From Stachybotrys elegans (taxonomy: Eukaryota > Ascomycota > Sordariomycetes > Hypocreales > Stachybotryaceae), in NCBI GenBank assembly GCA_020746835.1, contig JAGPNK010000005.1, positions 1,612,001-1,676,000 on the forward strand: DNA of 64,000 nt, read 5' to 3'. The notes under the pieces are model-generated. The model was not told the origin of the DNA, did not search any database, and worked only from the letters and a program-made list of their open reading frames with translations. Of the stretch, positions 45,930 through 57,257 are shown piece by piece (the first letter of the stretch is position 1; every line of letters begins with the position of its first letter). A program made the translations under genes and the position numbers.

Positions 45930-48737
45930 ATGTCTGAACCGACGAGAGAACCGATGGACACCTCCCATCCCGACGACGAGCAGGATGGACGGGCAACCGA
46001 AGCTACGCCTCTGCTGGCGAATCGATCTGCTGCCGACGACGACAATGACGATGCTGACTACCAGCATGCCTCGGCACCGCAGAGATCGCGCTGGGCTTTC
46101 CTGTCGCGGTTCACCAGGTGGTCGTCCGAAGCCCCTCGCCGCAAGTGGCCTTGGCCATCCATCATCGCCATCACCATTCTAGGGCTGCTCGTCATCTGCA
46201 TCATGCTCGTCGGCTTCCTTGTCCCTCCGGCAGTGAAGGAATACGCCGAGACAGCCGCTGTCGTCGAGCCTACCAACCTCTCGCTCGAGTCCATCACCTC
46301 GGATGGCGTGCGTGTACGGATACAGGCCAATTTCCGCCTCGATGCCTCTCGTGTCCAAGACAAGTCCACTCGCCGCATCGGAAAGTTCGTCACAAGTATC
46401 GTGCGGAAACTGGACACAGACAAGGCTACCGTTCGGGTATCCCTGCCCCTCTACCACGATGCCGTGCTCGGCACTGCCGATATCCCTCCGTTGACAGTCA
46501 GCCTTGCCAACGGATACACCACTTCTATGGACTTCGTGGCAGATCTTGCCCCTGGGGATGCCGAAAAGATCCGCAGCCTCGCTAATGACTGGCTCGAGGG
46601 TCGTCTCCAAGAGCTTAAGCTCACCGGCGCTACTTCCATCAGCATCAAGTCGGGCATTCTCCCGCTTGGAACTCATCAAATTGCTGAGTCTTTTGTTCTT
46701 GAAGGTCGGGCTCTCTATCGTTCCTTTGCGTCTCTGTATTTTGGAGAAAAAACTCTACTTAAATGACAAGCTCCATTCCGTGCCTTGAATATCCGGCTAA
46801 CCCACTCACAGCTGGGGACATGCCGTCCATGCCTGAATACAAGATCGGCCACCTTGACTTCCATGATATGCCTGATGATGGCTCCGGCAAGAAGGCCGTG
46901 GGTGCAGATGTCACCATCACCGCCCATAACGGATTCCCCGTCTCTCTCGAGGTCCCAGCCCTTGCCTTCGAGGTTCTGGTTCCCAACTGTGATGAGTCTG
47001 AGCCATACATCAAGGTCGGCGATGCTTCGACTGATGTCATCCGCGTTTTCCCTAACGAGGACGTGACCGCCCATGGCAAGGGTGTCGTTCGCGAGATCTC
47101 CAAGGCTCTTGTTCGCGTCTGCCCGCACACCGACCTCTCCCCACTTGATTCTTTCATGAAGCGATACCTCAACGGCGAAGATTCCCAAGTCCTGGTTCGC
47201 GGTCAAAAGTCTCAGGGCTCAGACATCCCCGGGTGGATCGAGGACATCATCGGTGGCATCGCCCTGCCGTTGGAATTGCCGGGGCGCTCCTTTGGCAACC
47301 TGATTCGAAACTTTTCAGTGACCAATGTCGACTTTAAATTGCCCAGCCCCTTTGCTGAGCCTAATGATCCGGACGGCCAGCCCCGCGTATCCGGTACCAT
47401 CCAGGTTCTCGCCGTCCTCCCGCCCGAGTTCAACATTGATGTTGGTGTCGACAAACTGCGTGCTGATGCCGATCTCTACTACAAGAAAAAGAAGCTGGGT
47501 GAACTCAACCTTCGTAAATGGCAGGCCGCCAATTCATCGAGACTTCAAGGAGGAACGACTGAGAACGATCTGCTCAACATCACGTCCACGGTCCTGGACG
47601 TGCCTCTCAACATAACCGACGGTGATGTCTTCGGTGACGTTCTGCAAAAAGTTCTGTTCGGTAGCAAGGACGTTTTGCTGGACGTCAAGGCCGCTGTTGA
47701 CGTGGGTATCACCACGGTACTCGGGAACCTGGTCCTGAAAGAAGTGCCTGCCGAAGGCACCTTTCCCGTAAAACGTCCGTCCTCGATTTGGTAATATTCT
47801 CTCTTCTCACGATGACTGCATCGCAACATGTTGTCCACGAAGTACTTCTTGATTGGCCTCGTACGGCACGGATACCTGACTGACGTGCGGTTCAGACCTG
47901 CCCGGCGACACCTTGACCTCGCTGTCCCCTAATGTAACCGACATGCGGATTGTTGAAACCACGGAGACGGGCTTCCAGCTACAAGCCCTGGCCAACTTTA
48001 CCAACCCTACCCCTTATACGGCCTGGATTCCGAAAATGAACGTCCATGTATTTAAAGACGATATGATGATTGCAGAAGCTGTTGCGACCGAGGTGGACTT
48101 ACAACTGGGTAATAACTCAAACGTCTCTGTTCAGGCCACTTGGGACCCGATGACCTTCGGCGGAGAAGAAGCCCACAGAGTTGCTCGACGCCTGCTATCG
48201 GACTACATCTCTGGCAAGAACGCCACCTTGACTTTTCGGTCGCACCGCGATAGCATCCCCCATATGCCGCTTGCAGGTGAGGGTGCCTCCCGCTTCAACT
48301 TCACCTTCACAGCACCCCGCCTCAAACTGCCTGGTACGGACGACGACGACGACGACGACGACGAGGCAAGTCAGCGCTTCATCCGCGATGCAACTTTTCA
48401 TATCTTCTCCTCCTCGGCCACCTTCACGCTTGCCTCACCGCTGCACCACAACACCATCTACGTGGAGCACATCAGCGCCGTTGCATACTACAACCACACA
48501 GAACCTGTGGGATCTATTGTATACGACTCGCCTTTTGCGGCACCTCCTGGTCTCTCGCGAACCCCTTCCCTTCCCGTGGAGTGGTCTGCCGGCCATGTCG
48601 GCTACGACAAGCTGAGGGATGCACTCGGCGGCTCACTGAAGCTGGATGCCGTGGCCAACGTAACGATGCGCCTGGGCAACTGGGTAGAGACTGTATACTA
48701 TGAGGGCAAAGGCATTGGGGCCAAAGTTTCGCTTTAG
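45930..48737 (+). CDS. TAG1: Tag1-like single-pass vacuolar membrane protein
   Basis: Yeast Tag1 (YLR173W) is a vacuolar membrane protein reported to act in ending starvation-induced autophagy; this assignment rests on layout and family feel, so the role is inferred. Exons 45930-46704, 46812-47774 and 47896-48737 give 859 residues. An acidic, charged cytosolic N-terminus is followed by one membrane segment (SIIAITILGLLVICIMLVGF, about residues 78-97). A long beta-rich part of LEA2/Ig-like repeats follows, with many Asn-X-Ser/Thr sites, as expected for a lumenal face. Near residue 720 a GAC repeat encodes eight or nine Asp residues. The second intron uses a poor GTCCGT donor, the only one I found that restores frame (PVKHLPGDTL), so that junction is uncertain. 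The start ATG has good context (ATCATGTCT). Confidence 0.78.
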
Positions 48738-51174
48738 ACATATTGACTGGCTGGTGTTTTGGAGTATTCTGGGCTGAATTTCACTGTAGGATAGCACCAA
48801 CATGACTTTTGTATATTCTGCTTGGCTCTGCCTTTACCCTCCCGTGATGTTCTTGGGCACTAACCACAGTTATATTGCTACGTTCTCATTCACTGAAATG
48901 TCTGCGAAGTCTACGCTAGGCCTTTGCCCGAGGCAATGTTTTCAAGTGACTAGAACGGGATGTTGCCTGCTCATATCGGAACGTAACGCGAAGTCAGAGA
49001 TAGCTCAGTGAGCTGCAGGAGCAGGTGAGGGTTAATGACAAACTTTATGCTAATAATATATCACTAACTCATTGCTCCTGAGTATTATTTGGTATAATCT
49101 GCAGCTAGGGCTATCGCCTGCTCAGGGCCTTTATATGCTTGGAGATCCTGTCAATCTTCTTCTTCCCCTTCTGGTTTCGGGGGACTCCGGGTCCGGACTA
49201 TCCGGGCGACACTCGAAGGGCTCGAACGCCCGGGACTATCACCGTCAGCATCACTGTTCCTCGATGGGTCGAATAAGACCCCTCGGGACCGATAGACTCA
49301 CCTCTGCCTGGACGTTTCCGGCCTCGGGTACATGATCTTTAGATCTGTTCTTGCAAGCTTTTTTCTGATGCCCAAGGCTCAGCAGGCTGGTCAGGGGGAG
49401 GGTTCGGCCCAGGGACGCCCCCAACGTCTTCGTTTGTATTGGTATTCATCGAGGGTGCAGATTGTCTGAGGAGGATCGACAAAGGTGTATCCGTGTGTAG
49501 ATGGAAGGAAGAGAATGGGGGGCACAGAAGTCATCCTGTTTTCAGACCGTCAGCAACACCGTCATTGGAAGACCTCTTGGAACGACTCACCTTACGGATG
49601 ACCTCGGGCCTGCCGTAGCTGCTTGGGCAGGATCAGCAGGGGTATATACCCTCTGCCGCATTGTAATCGGTGATATTCGTGGTGTTGTTCATCTTGGGGT
49701 TAGATGATGGAATAGGGATGAGGAATTCTTCTCTCTCGGATCGGGGGGTCAAGAGCTATTTGTACCTGTGGATTGGAGTCAGAACAAGCTTTTTGGCAGC
49801 TGTCTCTGCTGCGCTGGTGGAGGTGGTGTTCATATTGATGCCTCGGACTAAACGTGAGATGATGGATGATCGAACCGGAGGGTCAAGAGCCTTTTGTATC
49901 CGTGGGAGCCAGGATAAGCCTTTCTCTGCTGGCAGCCTGGAGCGATGCCACAGGAAACTTTCTACAGCATCGTGGCATTCCCCATCTGGCGATCTTGTGT
50001 AGTTGCAGCCAGTCAAAGACTTCCACTTGGCATCTTGCTTGTGTGGTCAGTTCCTCAAGCCATGCACGGAAGCTTGACGACTCCCGACAGAGATTTCTCG
50101 CGAACGACGTCTCTCTCCGAAGCCTTCATTTCTGCAGAAACCCTCTCATATCACAAATACGGTGGTATCGTCACGGAAGCTTCCAACTACTTGCGGTGGC
50201 TGGGAAAAACTTCACACCCCATAACCACAGCCACAACTTTTCTGCCAAGTGTCATCTATTACATTGGTCTCTGCTCCATTGGGGCATGAGATCGGGAAAT
50301 CCCACACTCATCGTGTCTTGTGCGAAGATAGCCAGATCGAGGGAGCCGCGTCTGTGTGGACGGAGGTAAGAAATATCTGTCAAACTATATTCTAGGGCTA
50401 GGTCTTGCGGTCATGCTCGGTGCGGCCACGGCACCATCCGTAGCCATAGCTGTTATGCCATCGTAGTCTAAGGGCTTCTGCTGGTATTGCAACGGCACCC
50501 TGATCTAGTGCCTCGGTCTCGGTACATCACCTTTGCCTCGTCAGAACACGCACAAGCGTCAGATATAGGCCAACGAACGATGAATACACACATCGAGAGG
50601 CAGGTGGTCTACTAACCGTAGGTCCCCTGACTGCATGCTTTGCTGCCGCCTCATTGTTCCCTAGCTCTAGTAAATATGTAGGGAAAGTTGTCCAACAAAC
50701 TCTTTATTATGGGCAATGGGTAATTATCACTGCTTATAGAGGCTATTAGCCCGTTCTATCGTCTTACATGCTTTATCATACTACAGACATGGCACGTACT
50801 ACGAATAGGGATGCCGGCAAACTACAATGGCCACTCCCTACGTCAAACATGGGATCGGATGTCGAGGCATCGGGTCTCCCTGAATCTACATCTACGAGGG
50901 ATTGTCAGAGTCATCGTGGAGTACCGAAACGCGGAGCCGAGTCAATCAAGAGAAGATGAGTGATGGCGCTGGTCACTCGAGCAGGACCGCACGCCAGAAC
51001 ACATCACAAACCTGATTTATCTAGGCTCCAGAGGTGTCAGCAGAGAGTAATGGACCGTGAATACATGTGAAGGAGGGTATATTGCACCTTTTGCCTTTTG
51101 CTGTCCTGGTTAAAACAAAGTAATTCTCATGTGAGGGGTCCACGAAGACGCTGTATCCAATCAGCCGCCCCAGT
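48738..51174. other. Gene-free region with decayed duplicated sequence
   Basis: About 2.4 kb between converging genes. No intact gene is recognised. Two related segments of roughly 60 bases (49739-49800 and 49868-49930) share GGGTCAAGAGC, TTTGTA/C and AAGC cores and encode similar short peptides. A 7-bp inverted repeat lies at 49202-49233. These could be the remains of an old element or gene. Confidence 0.45.
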
Positions 51175-53169
51175 TCATCCTAGTCGTACACCTGCCTCCT
51201 TTCGTTTCTTGAGTTGTTGCTGCGCTGCAAGGTTCATACCCGCGTTCTGATTTGCGTCGAACAGACTGCGGGCCTCACGTCGCTTCTCGTCGTCGATCCT
51301 CTTGAGTCGCTTTTCCGTCTTGCCCTTGCCACTGCCCTTGCCGTGGAACTGGTGCGACAGGTGTTTGAAGGCCTCCTTCTGGTTGAGTTGGCGACCGTGT
51401 TCATCCGTGTACTTGAGCTCCACGTTGGGCTTGTACCCTTCCGAAAAGAGTTCTGCCATCTTCCGTGACTGCTGCTGATCACGCCACGTATTCTGCTGGC
51501 GAGCCCACTCCTCTCTTTCTCGTACCGACATGCGGTCCAGCCTGCCGCTCATACGAACACGCTCTCGCTGCTGGCGAGTTTCCTCGTCGAGATCATCCTC
51601 GAGAGCCCGCTTTTGCGCCAAGAATTCCTGCCGGCTCTTGACGCTATCGTAATGCTTGTCTCCTTCTGAAGCCTCCACAAGACCTCGTTCGCGGAGCAGA
51701 GCGAGTGCAGCTCCCATGCCATCGCCGACGAGTTTTTCATCCTCAACAGCGGGTGCTTCTTCATGTAGCGCTGGCTCTGGCTTGTCTTCTTGATCACCAT
51801 GACCGGCGTCTTCCATCACCTCGTCTTCATCCAAGGCAGGAGTTTTGGCGAGAGATTTGGACCTTTGGGGCTTGCGTTCTTTCTCTTCCTCAGGCTTGCT
51901 GAGTCCAGAAACGAACATGGACACTGCACCAATCTCAAGCTCGCCGGCTGGTTTCTCTTCCTTCTTCTCCTCCTCTTCCACCTCTTTGAGCTGCTGGACA
52001 ATGTCTTCCGGACGCATCTTCTTGCGCTTTTTCAAAGCGTTCTTTCGTTGGATTGCCAGCGAGGCCTGCAAATCCTCGTCATCCACAAGGGAATCGTCAC
52101 CCATCGTCTTTCGCTTTTTGCTACCTGCGAGGCCGCTGGTGTCGATGTCCATAGAGTCAGTTGCTGCCGGTTCCTCGGGAGGGAGGAGGTCATCTTCGTC
52201 AACCTGCTTCTTCCTGGTGTTTTTCTTAGACTTCTTTGGTTTTTTCACCTTGATCTTTGAGGGATCCAAGTAGTCGGAAGAAAGAGGGCCGGCTTCTATA
52301 ATCATATAAGTTAGTACGCTGTCGGTGGAAATTGGAGAGAAGCGCTGCTTACCAACTATGTCATCCAGTGATACATTCTGCTTTGGATGCTTCTGTGCAG
52401 GTTCTCCCAGGATGTCGGCAAGCTCCGCAATGACACCATCCGCATCAAGGGTAAATTTCTTCTTCTGTTTGCCGTAGATTTCGTCGTCGTACTGAGCAAG
52501 AATGCCCCCGTTACCATCTTCGTCTTCATTCGGATTGTAGCCCCTCATCTTCTTCTTCAGCTCCAGCCTGTCCGCGAGGCCTTCTTGCTCACGCAGGGCC
52601 AAGTTCTCCAACTCGTCACCCTCTTCTTCATTCTCACCGATGGTGGTGTCCTTGAGCGTGAGGATCTGCTCATCCCCGTCAAGGAATGCAGAAGTATCGT
52701 GCGCGACCTTGAGACCGGCCAGGTCCTTGGATGTGTACTGAACGGCCGCGGCCGCTGCAGCCTCCGCAGCCGCCAACTCCTCCTCCAACTTTCTAGCCTT
52801 GTCAATCTTCTTCTGGCGCTTCTTCTGGCCTAGCAGCCACGCCTTGGCATCCAGGTCGCCGCCGTCATCAGCCTCTCCCAGGCCCTTGCCGTCGAGAACT
52901 GCGAATCGCTGAGCATTCTCGCGGGCTTTCTTGATCGCCGCCGCCTTTTCCTCGCGCCTCTTCTTCGCCGCTTCGGCCTCTTGGACCTTCTTGTAGTTGT
53001 CGTATGCCTGCGCCTGGCGACCCTCCAGAGTGCTGCTGGGATCCTCCTCGTTGCTTGAGTCTTGCGAATCGTCGGCGGCTGCTGAAGTGTCGGCACCAGG
53101 GACGGGCAAAGGCTTCATGCCCAGCGACACCCGGATCCGGTTCGTCTCCTCAATCGTAGCCGCATCCAT
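51175..53169 (-). CDS. SNU66: U4/U6.U5 tri-snRNP protein Snu66/SART1
   Basis: Spliceosome component of the tri-snRNP, nuclear. Exons 53169-52353 and 52295-51175 give 645 residues. It opens with MDAATIEETNRIRVSLGMKPLP, the conserved SART1 start, which fixes the initiation site. A coiled-coil, Lys/Glu/Ala-rich part follows, with LKVAHDTSAFLDGDEQILTLKD, RKKFTLD-like segments, KKRKKMRPEDIV, and the family end RLKRIDDEKR through KEAGVRLG. The 57-nt intron 52296-52352 has no stop and is divisible by three. It has a perfect TACTAAC branch and GTAAGC donor, so an unspliced reading stays open. Removal joins LDDIV to EAGPLSSDYLD. Confidence 0.94.
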   Translation of the reverse strand: MDAATIEETNRIRVSLGMKPLPVPGADTSAAADDSQDSSNEEDPSSTLEGRQAQAYDNYKKVQEAEAAKKRREEKAAAIKKARENAQRFAVLDGKGLGEADDGGDLDAKAWLLGQKKRQKKIDKARKLEEELAAAEAAAAAAVQYTSKDLAGLKVAHDTSAFLDGDEQILTLKDTTIGENEEEGDELENLALREQEGLADRLELKKKMRGYNPNEDEDGNGGILAQYDDEIYGKQKKKFTLDADGVIAELADILGEPAQKHPKQNVSLDDIVGKQRFSPISTDSVLTYMIIEAGPLSSDYLDPSKIKVKKPKKSKKNTRKKQVDEDDLLPPEEPAATDSMDIDTSGLAGSKKRKTMGDDSLVDDEDLQASLAIQRKNALKKRKKMRPEDIVQQLKEVEEEEKKEEKPAGELEIGAVSMFVSGLSKPEEEKERKPQRSKSLAKTPALDEDEVMEDAGHGDQEDKPEPALHEEAPAVEDEKLVGDGMGAALALLRERGLVEASEGDKHYDSVKSRQEFLAQKRALEDDLDEETRQQRERVRMSGRLDRMSVREREEWARQQNTWRDQQQSRKMAELFSEGYKPNVELKYTDEHGRQLNQKEAFKHLSHQFHGKGSGKGKTEKRLKRIDDEKRREARSLFDANQNAGMNLAAQQQLKKRKEAGVRLG

Positions 53170-53885
53170 TTTGGTCGAATTTGCGGTTCAAGCGATGGAA
53201 AGATGGGGCAAATGGGTGTTGATGTGAGGTGAGGTGAAGTACTAGGCAGCTTAACGCGACATGGGAATTGGAGCCAAAAGGTTTATCCACCAGCACGTGA
53301 CACCGGGCCCCACTTCCCAGTATGTTATATTTCCTGCCGCCGCAAAATTTCTTGAAACTTTTTCTTCTTCTTCACCACGGATCTGTGCTTTGCGGTCCCC
53401 TGTTTCGTACGGGGTCGACTGCTCTGCAGCTCGATAACTCATGGAAGCATCTACTTGTTATGGTGCAAATCCTGTCGACAGTTCCAAAAGTGACGGGTGC
53501 TGAGCTTTGCTCGCATCTAGGACGCTATATTCCGCATCCCTTTTCCAAGGCCGTTGGCCAGTGAGGTTGGGAAAAACCATGGCTTTGTCTACATCTCATC
53601 GTGAACATCCTTTGAAAGCTGGCCTGCAACTGTGCGCGCACGCGTGCTGTACATGGCATTATCATATTGGGACTGCCTGCCTCTAAGCTGTGCTCGACAT
53701 CAACCCGAAGTATTTAGACCACGACCTCGCGCCATCTTGGAGTGACAGACTGCTACCAGAATCGCGATTCACGGTGACTGCAGTTCTTCGTGTCACGGAA
53801 GGGAAGAAGAAAAAAAAAGAGACCAACACAGACAAGAGCGAAACTGATCTTTAACCCTGAAACCGTACATCAAAAACCCAACCCC
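53170..53885. other. Intergenic region, SEC17 3' end and SNU66 promoter
   Basis: About 720 bases between two minus-strand genes. A TTCTTCTTCTTCACCA pyrimidine tract near 53360 is leader-like. Nothing else recognised. Confidence 0.45.
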
Positions 53886-54978
53886 TTAAGCAAACTCATC
53901 CTCGGCCTCCTCGATGGAGTTCTTCACCCTGACGAGGATGGTCGTCTTCCACTTGTCCAGCTTGCTCACTTGGTCGTATTGGAAGAGCTTATCCGTAAAG
54001 GCCTCCTGGTTCTGGCTTTCTATCGCCTCGAGCAGATCGCACAGGAGCATATGCTCTCGTTGAGTAGCGAAAGATGGGTCCATGTCGCGGTAGCGCTCCA
54101 AAGCACGCTGCACGGCCACCTGGTCGCGCGTAGCGAGGTGACAAATGCCTGCCTTGAGGAAGTAGTCCTTGACGCTGTATCGCATCAAGTTGTTGTTGAT
54201 GGACTGCTCCGCGACCTTTTCGTACTTCTCGATGGCCTTGTAGTAGTCTTCTTCTATGGCCGCCATGTCGGCTACCTTGAGCCAGAGCTTGTTGGCGAGG
54301 CTAGCGGTTGGATTCTGTTAGATCATGTCTGGGGGGTCAAGGCGATGGAGAGGACCACTCACGCATTTGCACCGTCACCCTCGTACCAGCCGGCCGCTGC
54401 CTCGTAGCATTCCAGCGCCGCCTTCATGTCGCCGAGATCATTCTCGTACGTCTCGCCCAGTGTGTCTTTGTGGCCTGCAGCGCGGCGGAAGTTGCCCTTT
54501 GCGCAGTATCGGTCGATCGAGACGCTGAGGCAGCGGACGGCAGCTTTGGGGTCATCTTTGCGGTACGCCTTGAAAGCATCGACGAGGGTGTTGGCGGCAT
54601 CGTCGGGCTCGTTCAGCTTCTCGGTTTGTATCTTTGCCGCCTGCTCAAAGGCCTTGCCAGCCTCGATGTCTAGGAGACTCCCGGGTTAGCCAGGTATGGA
54701 CGGTTGCGCGGAGGCCGGTCGGTCGGTCGGTAACTGCTCACTCTGCTGCTGCATCTTGAAGGCATTGGCCGCCTGTGTGAATAGATCGGCTGCATTCTGG
54801 AACTTGTCCTCTCGTCCGCCGAAGAAGCTGAAGCCACCGCTGGCTCCTTGCAGCGCCTTCTCGGCCTGTGATATCTCGTGTCAGAACAAGCGTCGCAAGA
54901 CAACGGTGGGGGAGGGGTTGTGTCGGACTGCTCCCCAATCAATACCTTCTGTAGCAGGGCCCGAGGATCTTGAGCCAT
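53886..54978 (-). CDS. SEC17: Alpha-SNAP, SNARE disassembly adaptor
   Basis: Adaptor that recruits the NSF/Sec18 ATPase to SNARE complexes at membranes so they can be taken apart and reused. Four exons on the minus strand, 54978-54946, 54865-54742, 54669-54363 and 54300-53886, give 292 residues, the same length as yeast Sec17. Diagnostic segments: MAQDPRALLQKAEKAL, GGFSFFGGREDKFQNAADLF, the TPR-like helices AANAFKMQQ, and the LANKLWLKVADMAAIEEDYYKAIEKYEKVA block. The terminus is LDKWKTTILVRVKNSIEE with the acidic end EAEDEFA. The 5' end is divergent from the Gta3-type gene (463-bp shared promoter). Confidence 0.97.
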
Positions 54979-55441
54979 GATGGGTATCTGAGTGGTAAAA
55001 GGAAAAAGTATGAAAAGGGTACTTTTGGTATCGGAGCGACAACGATGGGTATGTGCAGGTGTCTAGGCAGGTGGTAAATATGTATGTATGGAAGCGACAA
55101 CTAGATCAAGCTGGAGCCTGAGACGCTGATGTGTTGCCACACTACGGACACAGCTGTCCAGTCAGGGAGGTCAGCACGCTATGACGCTGGTGCTGTGGCT
55201 GGTTCGACGTTGGGACAGTATCAGGGGCCCGGTACGTACCGCCAGACCCACCTAAGATGTCGATGGAGCGAGCATCGCTCTGCTTTGGGTGCAACACCAA
55301 GACAGAATTTCAACATCTCGTAAAAAAAGAACACGAGGAAAGATCAGGCATCCGTCCGTTACGGACAGGAAAAAAGCCAGAACCAGTTCATCATTCATAC
55401 AATTAATACCCGACTCCCTGACAACACCAAGTCCAAACACA
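54979..55441. other. Divergent promoter region, SEC17 and Gta3-like gene
   Basis: 463 bases between two divergent starts. It must contain both promoters. No specific box recognised. Confidence 0.5.
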
Positions 55442-56005
55442 ATGACGCTCTGCGCCCGTTGTCGCACGGCGTTACGCCAGTCGATGCGTTACAGCTCTCC
55501 TTCATCAGCACGTCACATGTCTTCGTCTACGGGCATTGGCAACATTCTTTCTAAGCCGACCTGGTCTGTCCGATCGCTGCTGGCCCCTCCGTCTGCGTCA
55601 CCTGTCGAGACCATCACGCCCTCCCAACTACACCACCTCCTCCGGCTGTCTGCGCTACCGCTCCCCAGTACAAAGGCCGAAGAGGAATCTATGATCGCCA
55701 CGCTGCAGAGCCAGCTCCATTTCGTGCGCGCCGTGCAGCGCGTCGACACCACGGGAGTCGAGCCGCTCACGGCGATCCGCGACGAGACGGAGCAGGGGCT
55801 GGAGGACATCACCGTCAAGCTCGACGACTTGCGCCCGGCGCTCGATAAGGAGAAGCTCGTGGGATACTACCGGCGCCCTCGAAGGCTGAGAGAGAAGCTG
55901 GAGCCCGAGGAGGAGAAGTGGGATGCCTTGGCAATGGCGCCGCGGAGAGCCGACAGGTTCTTCGTCGTGGAGGGCGCCAAAGACGCAGAACAGGAGTCGG
56001 GGTGA
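55442..56005 (+). CDS. GatC/Gta3-type subunit of mitochondrial glutamyl-tRNA amidotransferase
   Basis: Part of the complex that turns Glu-tRNA(Gln) into Gln-tRNA(Gln) in mitochondria, which lack a Gln-tRNA synthetase. Single exon, 187 residues, first ATG used. The N-terminus is Arg/Ser-rich (CRTALRQSMRYSSPSSARHM), a plausible mitochondrial leader. The GatC core is at residues 58-125: ITPSQLHHLLRLSALPLPSTKAEE and the RAVQRVDTTGVEPLTAIRDE signature. A basic/acidic tail follows (YYRRPRRLREKLEPEEEKWD). Converges on YPI1 with 179 bases between. Another reading as a plain bacterial-type GatC is equivalent in function. Confidence 0.88.
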   Translation: MTLCARCRTALRQSMRYSSPSSARHMSSSTGIGNILSKPTWSVRSLLAPPSASPVETITPSQLHHLLRLSALPLPSTKAEEESMIATLQSQLHFVRAVQRVDTTGVEPLTAIRDETEQGLEDITVKLDDLRPALDKEKLVGYYRRPRRLREKLEPEEEKWDALAMAPRRADRFFVVEGAKDAEQESG

Positions 56006-56184
56006 ATCCCGACAGAGGCTTTGTGTATAATACTAATCTTGTCCATGTACCTAATGCTCGCTCCCATTGTAAGCGTAAATCCGAACCCGCAATACCATGC
56101 CATTATTTCCATCCTGACGCCATTCACGACCAAGCAGGGTTGTGCCAGCAGCACTACACGGCGTGCCCCGGCCTCGTCGCCATT

Positions 56185-56723
56185 TCACGACTTGGAACTC
56201 CCTACGTCGGCACGAGGTTTCTGTTTTGGCACCTTTTCGTAGGCGTTCGGGCTCGGGGGTCGCTTCTGTTTGCCGTCCTTCTTTGAACGCCTTCCACGTT
56301 TGTGATTGTGACCGCACGAATGGTCTTTGCTGTCGGCGTCGCCCTTCCTTCCAGGTTCCGAATCAGAATCGGAGGAGTCGTCTGATGACGATGACGAAGA
56401 CTCGTCACTGGATTCGCCGACGGCCTTGGGTCGATGGTAGATGCAACAAACTGCGAGAGAGCGTTAGAGAGAGATACACACAGGGCCTGCGTGTCAAGTC
56501 AAGCAGCCAATGACGAACCCTTTGAACTCTTGCGGCCTAGGGCCTCATTGTCGACGACGCCTTCTGCCCACTGCACTGATCTTCCATTCGTAGTATGCTG
56601 CCCTCGGAGACGAAGAACCCTCGGAGCTGGTGTATTTGTGTCGGGGCTCGGCGCAGGCTGGGCTTGCGTCTGAGTCTGGCTTCCTTGTGGCGCCGAGGCC
56701 GTCTGCTGAGGTCGTTGCGACAT
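56185..56723 (-). CDS. YPI1: Type 1 protein phosphatase regulator Ypi1 (inhibitor-3)
   Basis: Small, intrinsically disordered regulator of PP1 (yeast Glc7; animal PPP1R11) in the nucleus. Two exons, 56723-56519 and 56450-56185, give 156 residues. The signature is spread across the junction: RSVQWAEGVVDNEALGRKSSK, then VCCIYHRPK. The PP1-contact part is the RVLRLRG region and the SVQW element (a degenerate RVxF). A Ser/Asp run (about residues 80-100) and a His/Lys-rich tail complete the layout. The first ATG in the upstream frame is at 56723 and the N-terminal Gln/Pro run is normal for the family. The intron has a GTTCGT donor, the same as in the polymerase gene. Confidence 0.93.
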
Positions 56724-57257
56724 TCTCTCTTGCGCCAACAGGGCTGACAAATAGAAACACTGGAGTTCCGAGTGCCCTACCGGGATTATGGCTTAACGGG
56801 AGGTTGAAGTTTGAAGGTTGATCGTTGGGAGAAGTGGCTATAGCGAGGTGACACAGGGAAAAGAAGGAGGTTAATCACGTAGATGTGGTACGTTTTCAAG
56901 ACATCCAGTTGACGCCGTCCCGTGACGCTGTGGCGGCGAAAATCGACGCCCCAGCTTTGCAAACGTTAGGAGGGGCAGTCTGGACCCCCCACTTCTCCAG
57001 ACGGCCAGCCAGCTGACCCAGCTTATACAGTCCACAATCAATGGTTTCATGAAGCCGAATTTGTTCTATACTAGATTACAGTCTATATCTCGAAAGGTAG
57101 ATATTCAATAGATCGATACAGTTCGTTATACCACATGCTTTTTTTTAACCCTGAGCGCCTCCGTAGAATACAGTCTCGTACAAGGCATGCTGTTGCAGCC
57201 CCCGTCCCTTAGATTAGTATACAGTGTTTATACACATCTCTCTCCCCAGGAATACCA
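56724..57257. other. Intergenic region, GEP3 3' end and YPI1 promoter
   Basis: About 530 bases between two minus-strand genes, AT-rich near 57060-57130. No specific feature recognised. Confidence 0.45.

Noticed and set aside
49202..49233. 7-bp inverted repeat CCGGGCG/CGCCCGG with 18-nt loop near a tRNA-like GGGCTCGAACGCCC
   Set aside because: No acceptor, D or anticodon arm around it; a lone small hairpin in GC-rich DNA is not evidence of an RNA gene.
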